Assembly: GCA_025055355.1 (NCBI GenBank)
Contig: JANWYM010000074.1
Coordinates: 1 to 11,876 of the forward strand
DNA from: Abditibacteriales bacterium
GTDB lineage: Bacteria > Armatimonadota > Abditibacteriia > Abditibacteriales > JANWYM01
Direction of reading: 5' to 3'
Length of the DNA: 11,876 bases
Shown here piece after piece: positions 5,998-11,556 of this stretch; position 1 is the stretch's first letter; every line of letters starts with the position of its first letter. The notes under the pieces were generated by a model. That model did not search any database and was not told the DNA's origin. It was given only the letters and a program-made list of their open reading frames with translations. A program made the translations under genes and the position numbers.

Positions 5998-6482
5998 CCT
6001 TCTAATTCTAACATCTTCCGCTTCAGCCGCAAACCGCCACCGAACCCGCCGAGCGAGCCATCGCTGCGCAGGACGCGGTGACAGGGCACAATGACGGGAA
6101 TGGGGTTGTGCGCCATCGCCTGCCCCACCGCCCGCGCCGCGCGGCGCGATGCTCCCACGCGCCGCGCCAACTCCGCGTAACTGACCGTCTCCCCGCGCCC
6201 CACTTTCAGCAGTTCATTCCACACCCGGCAGTAAAACGCAGGCGCTCCGTCCCAATCCAGCGGCTCATTGAATTCGACGCTTTCACCGCGAAAGTAGCGT
6301 TGCAATTTTTCCGCCGCGCTTTGCACCCAAGCCCTCGCCTGCGGCGAGTTGTCCTCCGCTCCATTCAACTCGCGCCGCACGGCTTCCTCCTCCGCGCGCG
6401 GCAGCAACACCCGCCTGATGCCCTTCGCGCTGGCGGCGACGCCGACGAACCCATATCGGGTTTTGACGATAGTGTGCGCCAT
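5985..6482 (-). CDS. Methylated-DNA--[protein]-cysteine S-methyltransferase (Ogt/MGMT type)
   Basis: A 165-residue suicide repair enzyme that moves alkyl groups from O6-alkylguanine (and O4-alkylthymine) to its own cysteine. The acceptor motif PCHRV is at residues 133-137 (Cys134), preceded by AMAHNPIPVIV with the hinge Asn126. The helix-turn-helix segment GETVSYAELARRVGASRRAARAVG (about 97-120) holds the DNA-contacting arginines, and GSLGGFGGG (142-150) is the usual following loop. The N-terminal domain (1-80) is short and divergent, as in Ogt. The ATG is well supported by GAGGAGG (complement 6488-6494) five bases upstream. It appears monocistronic: 248 bp separate it from vapC and 116 bp from the next gene. 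Confidence 0.95.
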   Translation of the reverse strand: MAHTIVKTRYGFVGVAASAKGIRRVLLPRAEEEAVRRELNGAEDNSPQARAWVQSAAEKLQRYFRGESVEFNEPLDWDGAPAFYCRVWNELLKVGRGETVSYAELARRVGASRRAARAVGQAMAHNPIPVIVPCHRVLRSDGSLGGFGGGLRLKRKMLELEGVES

Positions 6483-6730
6483 GTTTTCCTCCTCTTCAAA
6501 TTTTCAATTGTGATAAGGACAAACGTTGCGCGGTTGCCCTCCCTATCTTTCCCCTCCCCTTGAGGGAGGGGAGTTCTTCTCGGCATGGCCGCTGAGGAGT
6601 TCGTCGTCGCGCTCGTCGGCGTCGGGCTGAATCATCGCCTCCGCCGCGCCGCCCCCCGTGGGCAGGATGTCACAGTGTTGAGCGAGAGCCGCGAGACAGG
6701 GTTGGAGAGAAGAGAGCGGGTTCATCGGCT
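6483..6730. other. Non-coding gap with a GC-rich hairpin
   Basis: Between vapC and the alkyltransferase gene the only clear structure is CCCCTCCC (6551-6558) with GGGAGGGG (6564-6571), an 8-bp perfect stem with a 5-nt loop. In the minus direction it is followed by AAAGATAGGG, not a T-run, so it is not a standard terminator for vapC. A 63-codon minus frame from a GTG at 6734 overlaps the vapC stop but has no recognisable content. Confidence 0.5.
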
Positions 6731-7180
6731 TCACAACTCCAAGTCGTCCGATACCAGCACGCGCAGTTCCGTGATGCGCTGCAATGTGGCGTCACTGGTT
6801 AGAAATGCCTCACAACCCGCGTCCATCGCAGCGGCGATTTGCAGGGCGTCAGGCGTGCGCAGGTTATAACGGGCGCGCAGGTCGGCGGCACATTGCGCGG
6901 CGTGAGGGTCCACCGAACGGGTTTCAAAGTTGTCGCTGTTCAGCAGCAGGTCACGATATTGTTGCTGAAGATGCGCGTCGCCGTGACGGAGCGGGTGAAC
7001 GAGCACCTCTGTCAGAGCGATAGCTGAAGTGAAACCCGTGAGTATGCCATCGGCGACCCGCTGAAACAACTCCACCACCAGCGCGTCGTATTGCGGGTGC
7101 GCTTCGACGAAGTAGATGATGGGGGCGGTGTCGAATCCCAGTCGGGTAACTCCTGCCAGTGCGTCGTCCGGTTTCGTCAT
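6731..7180 (-). CDS. VapC-like PIN-domain toxin (ribonuclease)
   Basis: This 149-residue PIN domain has the acidic residues expected for metal-dependent RNA cleavage: Asp17 in GFDTAPIIYF, Glu58 in AIALTEVLV, Asp111 in NLRTPDALQIAAA and Asp130 in AFLTSD. Strand and helix order fits VapC. The ATG at 7180 overlaps the antitoxin stop codon (ATGA at 7177-7180), typical of coupled toxin-antitoxin genes; an in-frame ATG at 7195 would give a 5-residue longer N-terminus inside the antitoxin gene. Toxicity is expected to be held off by the protein encoded just upstream. All four acidic residues are present, so the toxin looks intact. Specific RNA target cannot be read from sequence. Confidence 0.9.
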   Translation of the reverse strand: MTKPDDALAGVTRLGFDTAPIIYFVEAHPQYDALVVELFQRVADGILTGFTSAIALTEVLVHPLRHGDAHLQQQYRDLLLNSDNFETRSVDPHAAQCAADLRARYNLRTPDALQIAAAMDAGCEAFLTSDATLQRITELRVLVSDDLEL

Positions 7181-7446
7181 GGACGGTGGTCCCATTCCTT
7201 CCGCAGCTCGTTGACGTATCCCTGCGCGTCAATGCCTTCCCAGATCTCTTTGCCCAACCCGTGCAGTTCCATGATGCTGCGTTTACGCTTGACGGTCGGC
7301 TCTGAGGGTTGCTGCGCCAGGTCCTGCGCCGTCATTGCCAGCAACCGCAGCCGCTCTGCCACAGACAGCGGCTTGACGTGCCGCTCGTAGATTTCTTCTA
7401 CTGTCATCGTTGCCGTCGTTCTCACCTCCACCGTTGATTCTCTCAT
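7177..7446 (-). CDS. Antitoxin partner of the VapC-like toxin
   Basis: This 89-residue protein overlaps the toxin by 4 bp. It lacks an obvious AbrB or ribbon-helix-helix signature. Its layout resembles small antitoxin-like proteins found before PIN genes. It has an N-terminal helical part, MTVEEIYERHVKPLSVAERL, followed by a helix (LLAMTAQDLAQQ). A basic linker (PTVKRKR) leads to a conserved-looking C-terminus, SIMELHGLGKEIWEGIDAQG, and then YVNELRKEWD. The C-terminal part is probably the toxin-binding segment (inference). The ATG at 7446 has only a weak upstream site. An internal ATG at 7407 lies 13 bases after a GGAGGTGAG and would give 76 residues; both starts are possible. Confidence 0.75.
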   Translation of the reverse strand: MRESTVEVRTTATMTVEEIYERHVKPLSVAERLRLLAMTAQDLAQQPSEPTVKRKRSIMELHGLGKEIWEGIDAQGYVNELRKEWDHRP

Positions 7447-7452
7447 AACTTC

Positions 7453-7750
7453 TTACCCCCGCAAACTCCTCTGTACCGCCGCCAACTCCTCCCCCGTCAG
7501 CCCCCACACCTTAGCCGCGCACTCATCCACTTCCCGCTCCACCTCCGCTAAAACCCCCGCCGCCTCTCCCGACGCTATGGCGTGCGCCTGGCGCGACAAC
7601 TCCGCCAGCCGCCGATGCGTCGGGTTTGCTGGGGAGTAACGGGGGACACGAATGTTTTCAAAGTGGCAAACTCTCCCAGTTGACCCCCGGCGGGTTCCCG
7701 ACGACGAAATCGGCGGGGGGAATGAAGAGCGGCATGAACATGCGGACTTA
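7453..7750 (-). pseudogene. Remnant of an Eco57I/NPPW-type adenine-N6 DNA methylase (restriction-modification)
   Basis: Two fragments lie in different frames. Fragment A (7741 to the TGA at 7658) encodes MFMPLFIPPADFVVGNPPGV then NWESLPL. This is the motif IV region of N6-adenine methylases of the Eco57I type, where NPPW or NPPY is catalytic; here the aromatic residue is Gly. Fragment B (about 7655 to the TAA at 7453) encodes VPRYSPANPTHRRLAELSRQ and, after further residues, KVWGLTGEELAAVQRSL, which fits the C-terminal tail of such enzymes. In intact proteins hundreds of residues separate these regions, so there is a large internal deletion plus a frame change. Assignment rests on motif recognition, not on a search. 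It lies beside the toxin-antitoxin pair, consistent with a decayed defence island. Confidence 0.65.
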
Positions 7751-7788
7751 GTTATCGGCACCCCTCGATTTCAATCGGGGTCACGCCG

Positions 7789-7983
7789 TCACCCCTCGTC
7801 CTTATCCAACGTCTTAATCAGCCGCACGTTGCGCGTGGGAAACAGCATCGTCCTGCCGTCAGAAGTTTTGAGGCGCACCCACTGCTCGTCCACGTCCTCC
7901 AGCCGACCGTCATCCCAGTGGTCCTCGCTGGCGGTGAAACTCCAGACCTGCACCCGTCTGCCAATTAAATCCGTCAACTTCAT
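7789..7983 (-). CDS. Small beta-rich hypothetical protein (64 aa)
   Basis: I do not recognise the family. The predicted order is a short helix (KLTDLIG), strand (RRVQVWSF), acidic turn (ASEDHWDD), strand (GRLEDVDEQWVRLKTS), turn (DGRT) and strand (MLFPTRNVRLIKTL). This suggests an SH3-like or Sm-like small barrel, where a 'G-x-L-x-D-V-D-x-x-W-V-x-L' strand pair is common; that is a fold-level impression only. A stop codon (7993-7995) sits just upstream in frame, fixing the ATG at 7983. No good ribosome-binding site is visible. It ends 39 bp before the methylase remnant. Confidence 0.55.
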   Translation of the reverse strand: MKLTDLIGRRVQVWSFTASEDHWDDGRLEDVDEQWVRLKTSDGRTMLFPTRNVRLIKTLDKDEG

Positions 7984-8080
7984 AGCCGTTGTTCATGCCG
8001 ACGGACGCCCGAACTGGTTCGGGGTGTCCTGCCACTTAACCCTAACAAGTTGGGGACGCCAGAGCCGTTATGAAAGTAGC

Positions 8081-8097
8081 CCGCGACGCCGTCGCGG
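8081..8097. terminator. Possible transcript-end hairpin downstream of the dioxygenase gene
   Basis: CCGCGAC and GTCGCGG form a perfect 7-bp stem around GCC. In the minus direction it lies 53 bp after the dioxygenase stop and is followed by GCTACTTTCATAA, a poor T-tract, so intrinsic termination is uncertain. Another small palindrome, CCCGAA-CTGG-TTCGGG, occurs at 8008-8023. Confidence 0.35.
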
Positions 8098-8150
8098 AAT
8101 CGTCCTCGTCCTCGTCGTCGGTCGTTCGGGAGTTCGCGTTCGAGGACGAT

Positions 8151-8921
8151 TTACCGCACGCACCCCGGATAGGTATTGCCCTTGACGTGAAAATACTGCG
8201 GGCTTTCGCCGGGTCCCGTGTAGCGCGACCGGGCGGACATGTAGGACAAAGCGATCGCTCGCCGCCATTTGTTGGAGCGGTTCGGCGCGGTGTAGTGCGG
8301 GAGCAATGAGTGGAAAAACAACCCGCTGCCCGCGCGCATGGGAATCGCCACGCCCAGCGCCTCATCATACGCGCCTTCCGCAATCACGTTATCATCGGTG
8401 ACGTGCACGTGCGGCAGCGGACCTTTTTTGTGCCAGCCGGGGATCGCCCACATGCAGCCGTTCTCCAGCGTCGCGTCATCGAGCGGAAACCAGCAGGAGC
8501 AGAGGTCCATCGGCCCAATCGGCCAGTAGGGTGAGTCTTGATGCCAGCCCTTCTGCGAGCCGACCTCCGGCGGCTTGAGGAGCAAACTGTTGCGGAACAT
8601 TTTGATGTCCGGTCCGAGAATCTGCTCAATGATGCTGACGATGTTTTCATGCAACCCCAACTGGCGGAACAGGTCGTCCTCCTGCACGAGGTAGTCAATT
8701 TTACGGATGCCGTCGCCAGGATGCTCCACCCGCAGTTCGCCCCGCTGCACGCGCGGCTCCACCTGCACTTTCAGGTTGCCCCATGGACGCCCGCCGTGCG
8801 TGTATTCCCAGACCCGCTGCCGCAGCGCGGCGACCTCTGCGGGCGTGACCAAGTCCTCCACCACCACGTAGCCGTCCTGCTGGTAGGCATTGAGTTGTTC
8901 GGGCGTGAGTTGCATAGGCAT
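8151..8921 (-). CDS. Phytanoyl-CoA dioxygenase (PhyH) family Fe(II)/2-oxoglutarate oxygenase
   Basis: This 256-residue double-stranded beta-helix enzyme has an iron-binding HxD motif in GWHQDSPYWP (His127, Asp129). The distal His is probably His209 in LLPHYTAPNRSNKWRRAI, with Arg220/Arg221 placed to bind 2-oxoglutarate. The N-terminus LTPEQLNAYQQDGYVVVEDL is typical of PhyH proteins, and KMFRNSLLLKPP and ENGCMWAIPGWHKKG are family-like. The family hydroxylates small molecules using O2 and 2-oxoglutarate; the substrate here is unknown. The ATG at 8921 is preferred because GGAGG (complement 8932-8936) lies 10 bases upstream. Extending to 8951 would put that site inside the gene. It is a single-gene unit with its own promoter at 8965-8994. 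Confidence 0.93.
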   Translation of the reverse strand: MPMQLTPEQLNAYQQDGYVVVEDLVTPAEVAALRQRVWEYTHGGRPWGNLKVQVEPRVQRGELRVEHPGDGIRKIDYLVQEDDLFRQLGLHENIVSIIEQILGPDIKMFRNSLLLKPPEVGSQKGWHQDSPYWPIGPMDLCSCWFPLDDATLENGCMWAIPGWHKKGPLPHVHVTDDNVIAEGAYDEALGVAIPMRAGSGLFFHSLLPHYTAPNRSNKWRRAIALSYMSARSRYTGPGESPQYFHVKGNTYPGCVR

Positions 8922-8964
8922 ATTTAAAAAACCTCCACAAATTAGGCTCAAACATTACGGGCAG

Positions 8965-8994
8965 AGTATAACAAGCGGCAGAGCGCTCTGTCAA
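8965..8994 (-). promoter_or_regulatory. Sigma70-type promoter of the PhyH-family gene
   Basis: On the minus strand a perfect TTGACA (complement 8989-8994) and TATACT (complement 8965-8970) are separated by 18 bp. The start site would fall near 8958, giving a leader of about 37 nt that contains the GGAGG. Confidence 0.8.
8979..8990. promoter_or_regulatory. 12-bp palindrome (candidate operator) inside the PhyH promoter
   Basis: CAGAGCGCTCTG is a perfect palindrome that overlaps the -35 box and fills the outer part of the spacer. A dimeric repressor bound here would block RNA polymerase. No regulator gene is next to it, and whether a second copy exists elsewhere cannot be seen. Confidence 0.5.
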
Positions 8995-9036
8995 ATGCTC
9001 CGATGCTGACATCAATGCACCGCTATTCTTAAAACC

Positions 9037-9155
9037 TCAACTTTCGCGTCTCGCCTGCCCCTTCGAAAATGCCTGTCATTGCGAGCGGAGCGGAGCAATC
9101 GCTCCGCTCGCAATGACAGGCACTCTCGAAAGAGAAGGCAAAACGCAAAAGTTTA
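9037..9155. repeat. 119-bp palindromic element with perfect GTCATTGCGAG core
   Basis: The core 9071-9121 has two perfect 22-nt arms (9071-9092, 9100-9121) around the 7-nt loop GAGCAAT, and one more pair outside. The symmetry resumes further out: AACTTTCGCGTCTCGCC (9039-9055) pairs with 9137-9153 at 14 of 17 positions. An asymmetric interruption (CCTTCGAAAA versus CTCTCGAAAGAGAA) lies between. The right end is 1 bp from the stop codon of the large membrane-protein gene. It may act as a transcript-end structure or be a small mobile palindrome. Confidence 0.85.
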
Positions 9156-9156
9156 G

Positions 9157-11280
9157 TTAAAATAAGAAGAACCGATGTCCCGACTTTCCGCAAATTGCGT
9201 CAATGATGAGCCACGCGCCCGCCGCCGTGAACTCGCCCACGATCAAGCCCATGAAAAACGGGCGCAGGTGACGAAAGCCCGCCATGCCGCCGTAGCGGAG
9301 AATAACCCACTTGCACAGCCAGCCGACGAGGATGGAGAACCAGAGTTGAATCATGGGCCAACTCGGTCCCATCGCGTAGCCGATGGGGTGCAGAAACCAC
9401 CACGTGAACCGCGCCCGCATGAAGTAGAGGAACAGCGTCACCATGACGCCGATGATGAGGCAGATCCACGTGAAAGGCGTGGGGGCGCGCGGGTCGTTAA
9501 TGTAGGAGAGCGCGAAGGTGAGTTGCTGCTGCGGGCTCGCGCTGAGAAACCAGCCGCCGGCGCCGGTCATCATCTTCACCGCGCCGCGATGGTAGACGAG
9601 CGTGAGCAGTGACCAGTAGGATGAGGCGATGGCAACCAAAATGGCAGCAAGAAGCGCGGGGAGTAACTTGCGCTTGTTGAGGTGGGCGCTGTCGGCGAGG
9701 CGGTAACTGTCCATCAGGCTCGGCATCATGAACGTCCGCAGGTCGAACATGAACACTTTCTCCACGAACGCCATGACTGTAAGCGTCGGCGCCCCGATCG
9801 GCGCTGAGCCAACGGCGGCAATCATCAAATCGCTGGGGCGAAACGCTTGAACGAACAGCAGCCCGCCCTCCGACACGAACCGCGTCAGCACGATGGCGAT
9901 GATGAGCACGATGACCCAACTGAGCAGCGCGACCGTGAACGACGCCCCCGCTGCTTTGCACCACGCGGACATCACCAGAATCCCCAGTCCCACACCCCAA
10001 ACCGCCACGCGGTAGGGCAGAGGTTCGTCGGCGTCAGGGTGGCTGAGTGGTTGGGTGGTTGAGAGGTGAGATGGTTTTACCACCGAGCCACCCAACCACC
10101 CAACCACCCGAACGGGCATCGCGGTTCGCAGCACATTGTGGAGATGTTCCCGACCCGCCCAAGCCATGTAGCCCACGATCGCTAAAAATGCGCCCAACAT
10201 TTGCAGCCCAGCGTGCGCAGGGGTGGCGTAGCCGGGGATATTTTTCATCTGAATCCCGTAGAGTGATAGGACGATGGATTGCGCCATGTAGAAGAAGAAG
10301 AAGAACCACAGGCTAAACGACAGTTCCACCGACAGCAGGTAGGTGAAGCCGATGATGGAGAAGTGAACGAGGATGATGAACGGTCCAATCTGGCTGAACG
10401 CGGGACCTTGCAGGTAGGGATTGAGCGGGACCTCCAGCGGTATCTTGGGCAGGAAGGGAAAGTAGAAGTTCAAGCCGTTGACGGAGTGAACGAACGCGGG
10501 AAGGGCGAAGCCCCACCACATAGTTTTGTTCCTAAAGAACGGCGGGATGCGGGCGGATGATTCCACCTCGCGCACCATGTCCAGCGGGAGTTGCACCAGC
10601 GGAAAGATAAGGCGGTCGCGCTCAATCCACTGCTTGCGTAGGATCACGCTGAGGCAGATGAGGGTGAAGAAGAACGTCAGCGCGAGAAACGTCCACGCCA
10701 CCATCGGCACGACCCACGCACCCCAGGGAATGCTTTGATGCGGCTTCAATCCCTCGTAGAATCCGACGACGACCTGTTTGCCTTGCGGCAGCGCCCACGT
10801 GGGCAGATGCTCGTAAAGTTTGTCCACCCAGTTCTCCGGCGGTGGCGAGGCGCCGACGGCGCGCATCGCGTCCTTGACGTTCCAGGGGAACATCCATTGG
10901 GGCAGATATCGGTAGGTCTCCTCAATCCAGCGGTTCTCCGGTCGGGCGTAGTAATACGCGCCGACGAGCGAGGGGAACAGGTATTCCGTCAGCCCAAACG
11001 AGGGAATGCCCGCGCCGACCAGCATCATGCTGTAACTGGTCAGCAGTTCGCGCGCTGTGAAGCCAAAGCGCGTCCCGATGATTTTCAGCGCGGCGTTGAC
11101 ACCGCACAGCAGCACGAGGAACAGCACGAACGCACCGATGGGCAGATGGCAGGCGGCAATCCACGTCCCTTGCAGTACGAGGTCGCAGTAGGGTGTCACC
11201 AACCCCAAAATCGCCGTGCCGATTAAGCCGACGGCGACGGAGCGCAAGGTCAAGCCGGATTGGTTGTGGGTGACGTGCAT
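9157..11280 (-). CDS. Polytopic membrane protein, DUF6785/DUF6784-like
   Basis: A 707-residue protein with about 14 hydrophobic segments. The N-terminal part contains LTLRSVAVGLIGTAILGLV (about 10-28) and TARELLTSYSMMLVGAGIPS (75-94). Then comes a large soluble loop (roughly 112-190, rich in Trp/Pro, with YLPQWMFPWN and ENWVDKLYEHLPTW). ERDRLIFPLVQLPLDMVRE follows the next helices. The C-terminal domain (about 622-700) has WWFLHPIGYAMG, GWLCKWVILRYGG and HLRPFFMGLIVGEF. I recognise this as the two-part DUF6785 plus DUF6784 architecture of Armatimonadota, Planctomycetes and related phyla, which looks transporter-like (OPT-resembling) but has no known substrate. Residues about 391-415 (VGWLGGSVVKP...STTQPLSHP) are encoded by an 8-bp repeat array, an atypical insert in a loop. 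The ATG at 11280 is chosen because the promoter ends 7 bp before it; upstream in-frame TTG at 11316 is part of the -35 box. Confidence 0.9.
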   Translation of the reverse strand: MHVTHNQSGLTLRSVAVGLIGTAILGLVTPYCDLVLQGTWIAACHLPIGAFVLFLVLLCGVNAALKIIGTRFGFTARELLTSYSMMLVGAGIPSFGLTEYLFPSLVGAYYYARPENRWIEETYRYLPQWMFPWNVKDAMRAVGASPPPENWVDKLYEHLPTWALPQGKQVVVGFYEGLKPHQSIPWGAWVVPMVAWTFLALTFFFTLICLSVILRKQWIERDRLIFPLVQLPLDMVREVESSARIPPFFRNKTMWWGFALPAFVHSVNGLNFYFPFLPKIPLEVPLNPYLQGPAFSQIGPFIILVHFSIIGFTYLLSVELSFSLWFFFFFYMAQSIVLSLYGIQMKNIPGYATPAHAGLQMLGAFLAIVGYMAWAGREHLHNVLRTAMPVRVVGWLGGSVVKPSHLSTTQPLSHPDADEPLPYRVAVWGVGLGILVMSAWCKAAGASFTVALLSWVIVLIIAIVLTRFVSEGGLLFVQAFRPSDLMIAAVGSAPIGAPTLTVMAFVEKVFMFDLRTFMMPSLMDSYRLADSAHLNKRKLLPALLAAILVAIASSYWSLLTLVYHRGAVKMMTGAGGWFLSASPQQQLTFALSYINDPRAPTPFTWICLIIGVMVTLFLYFMRARFTWWFLHPIGYAMGPSWPMIQLWFSILVGWLCKWVILRYGGMAGFRHLRPFFMGLIVGEFTAAGAWLIIDAICGKSGHRFFLF
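10037..10109. repeat. 8-bp-period inverted repeat arrays inside the large membrane-protein gene
   Basis: The plus strand shows GGGTGGCT, GAGTGGTT, GGGTGGTT and on; the far side shows CCACCCAA, CCACCCAA, CCACCCGA. Arms 10037-10058 and 10088-10109 are reverse complements at 20 of 22 positions with a 29-nt loop. The gene stays open through it, because the array and spacer add only sense codons. The encoded peptide (Gly/Val/Trp, then Ser/Thr/Pro/His) is unlike the neighbouring helices. Confidence 0.8.
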
Positions 11281-11287
11281 CAAGCCT

Positions 11288-11316
11288 ATTATAAGCGGTG
11301 GGAGGCGGCAAAGCAA
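11288..11316 (-). promoter_or_regulatory. Promoter of the DUF6785-like gene, predicted leaderless transcript
   Basis: On the minus strand TATAAT (complement 11288-11293) is a perfect -10 box, with TTGCTT (complement 11311-11316) 17 bp upstream as a weaker -35. Only 7 bp separate the -10 box from the ATG, so transcription should begin at or next to the A of the start codon. No ribosome-binding site fits between. Confidence 0.7.
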
Positions 11317-11411
11317 AAGGACGACTCCTCCTGACCGCTAAGAGCCTATCGGAGAACCTCCCGATCGAAATCACCCAGAGGTCTGACAGATTCGGCTCCA
11401 GGCTAAATGAA

Positions 11412-11429
11412 TGCCTGCGAATACAGGCA
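11412..11429. other. Small hairpin in the divergent intergenic region
   Basis: TGCCTG (11412-11417) and CAGGCA (11424-11429) form a 6-bp perfect stem with a 6-nt loop, between the two divergent promoters. The rest of 11317-11470 shows no gene or clear site. Confidence 0.4.
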
Positions 11430-11470
11430 ACCGTCAAGGTGGCGGCGACGGGGGTGCAGTCATAAAACTT

Positions 11471-11499
11471 TTGTCACTTCCCCCGCGTTGTGCTATAAT
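11471..11499 (+). promoter_or_regulatory. Near-consensus extended -10 promoter for the HEAT-repeat gene
   Basis: TTGTCA (11471-11476, one mismatch to TTGACA), a 17-bp spacer, and a perfect TATAAT (11494-11499) preceded by TGC, the extended -10 motif. Transcription would begin near 11506, giving a leader of about 50 nt. It is the strongest-looking promoter in the window. Confidence 0.88.
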
Positions 11500-11556
11500 G
11501 AGGCTCAACAAACGCGGTCCCTGTTTGACCGAGAGTGTGAAAGGAGCGTGCCGCTG

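Noticed and set aside
6551..6571. GC-rich hairpin as an intrinsic terminator of vapC
   Set aside because: In the minus direction an A-rich, not T-rich, stretch follows; only the plus direction has a weak T-containing tail, and no plus gene ends there.
6543..6734. 63-codon minus-strand frame from a GTG overlapping the vapC stop
   Set aside because: The overlap is tempting, but the product has no domain, mixed composition and passes through the CCCCTCCC hairpin.
7652..8185. Plus-strand open frame of 177 codons
   Set aside because: Runs antisense through the methylase remnant and the 64-residue gene; no coding features.
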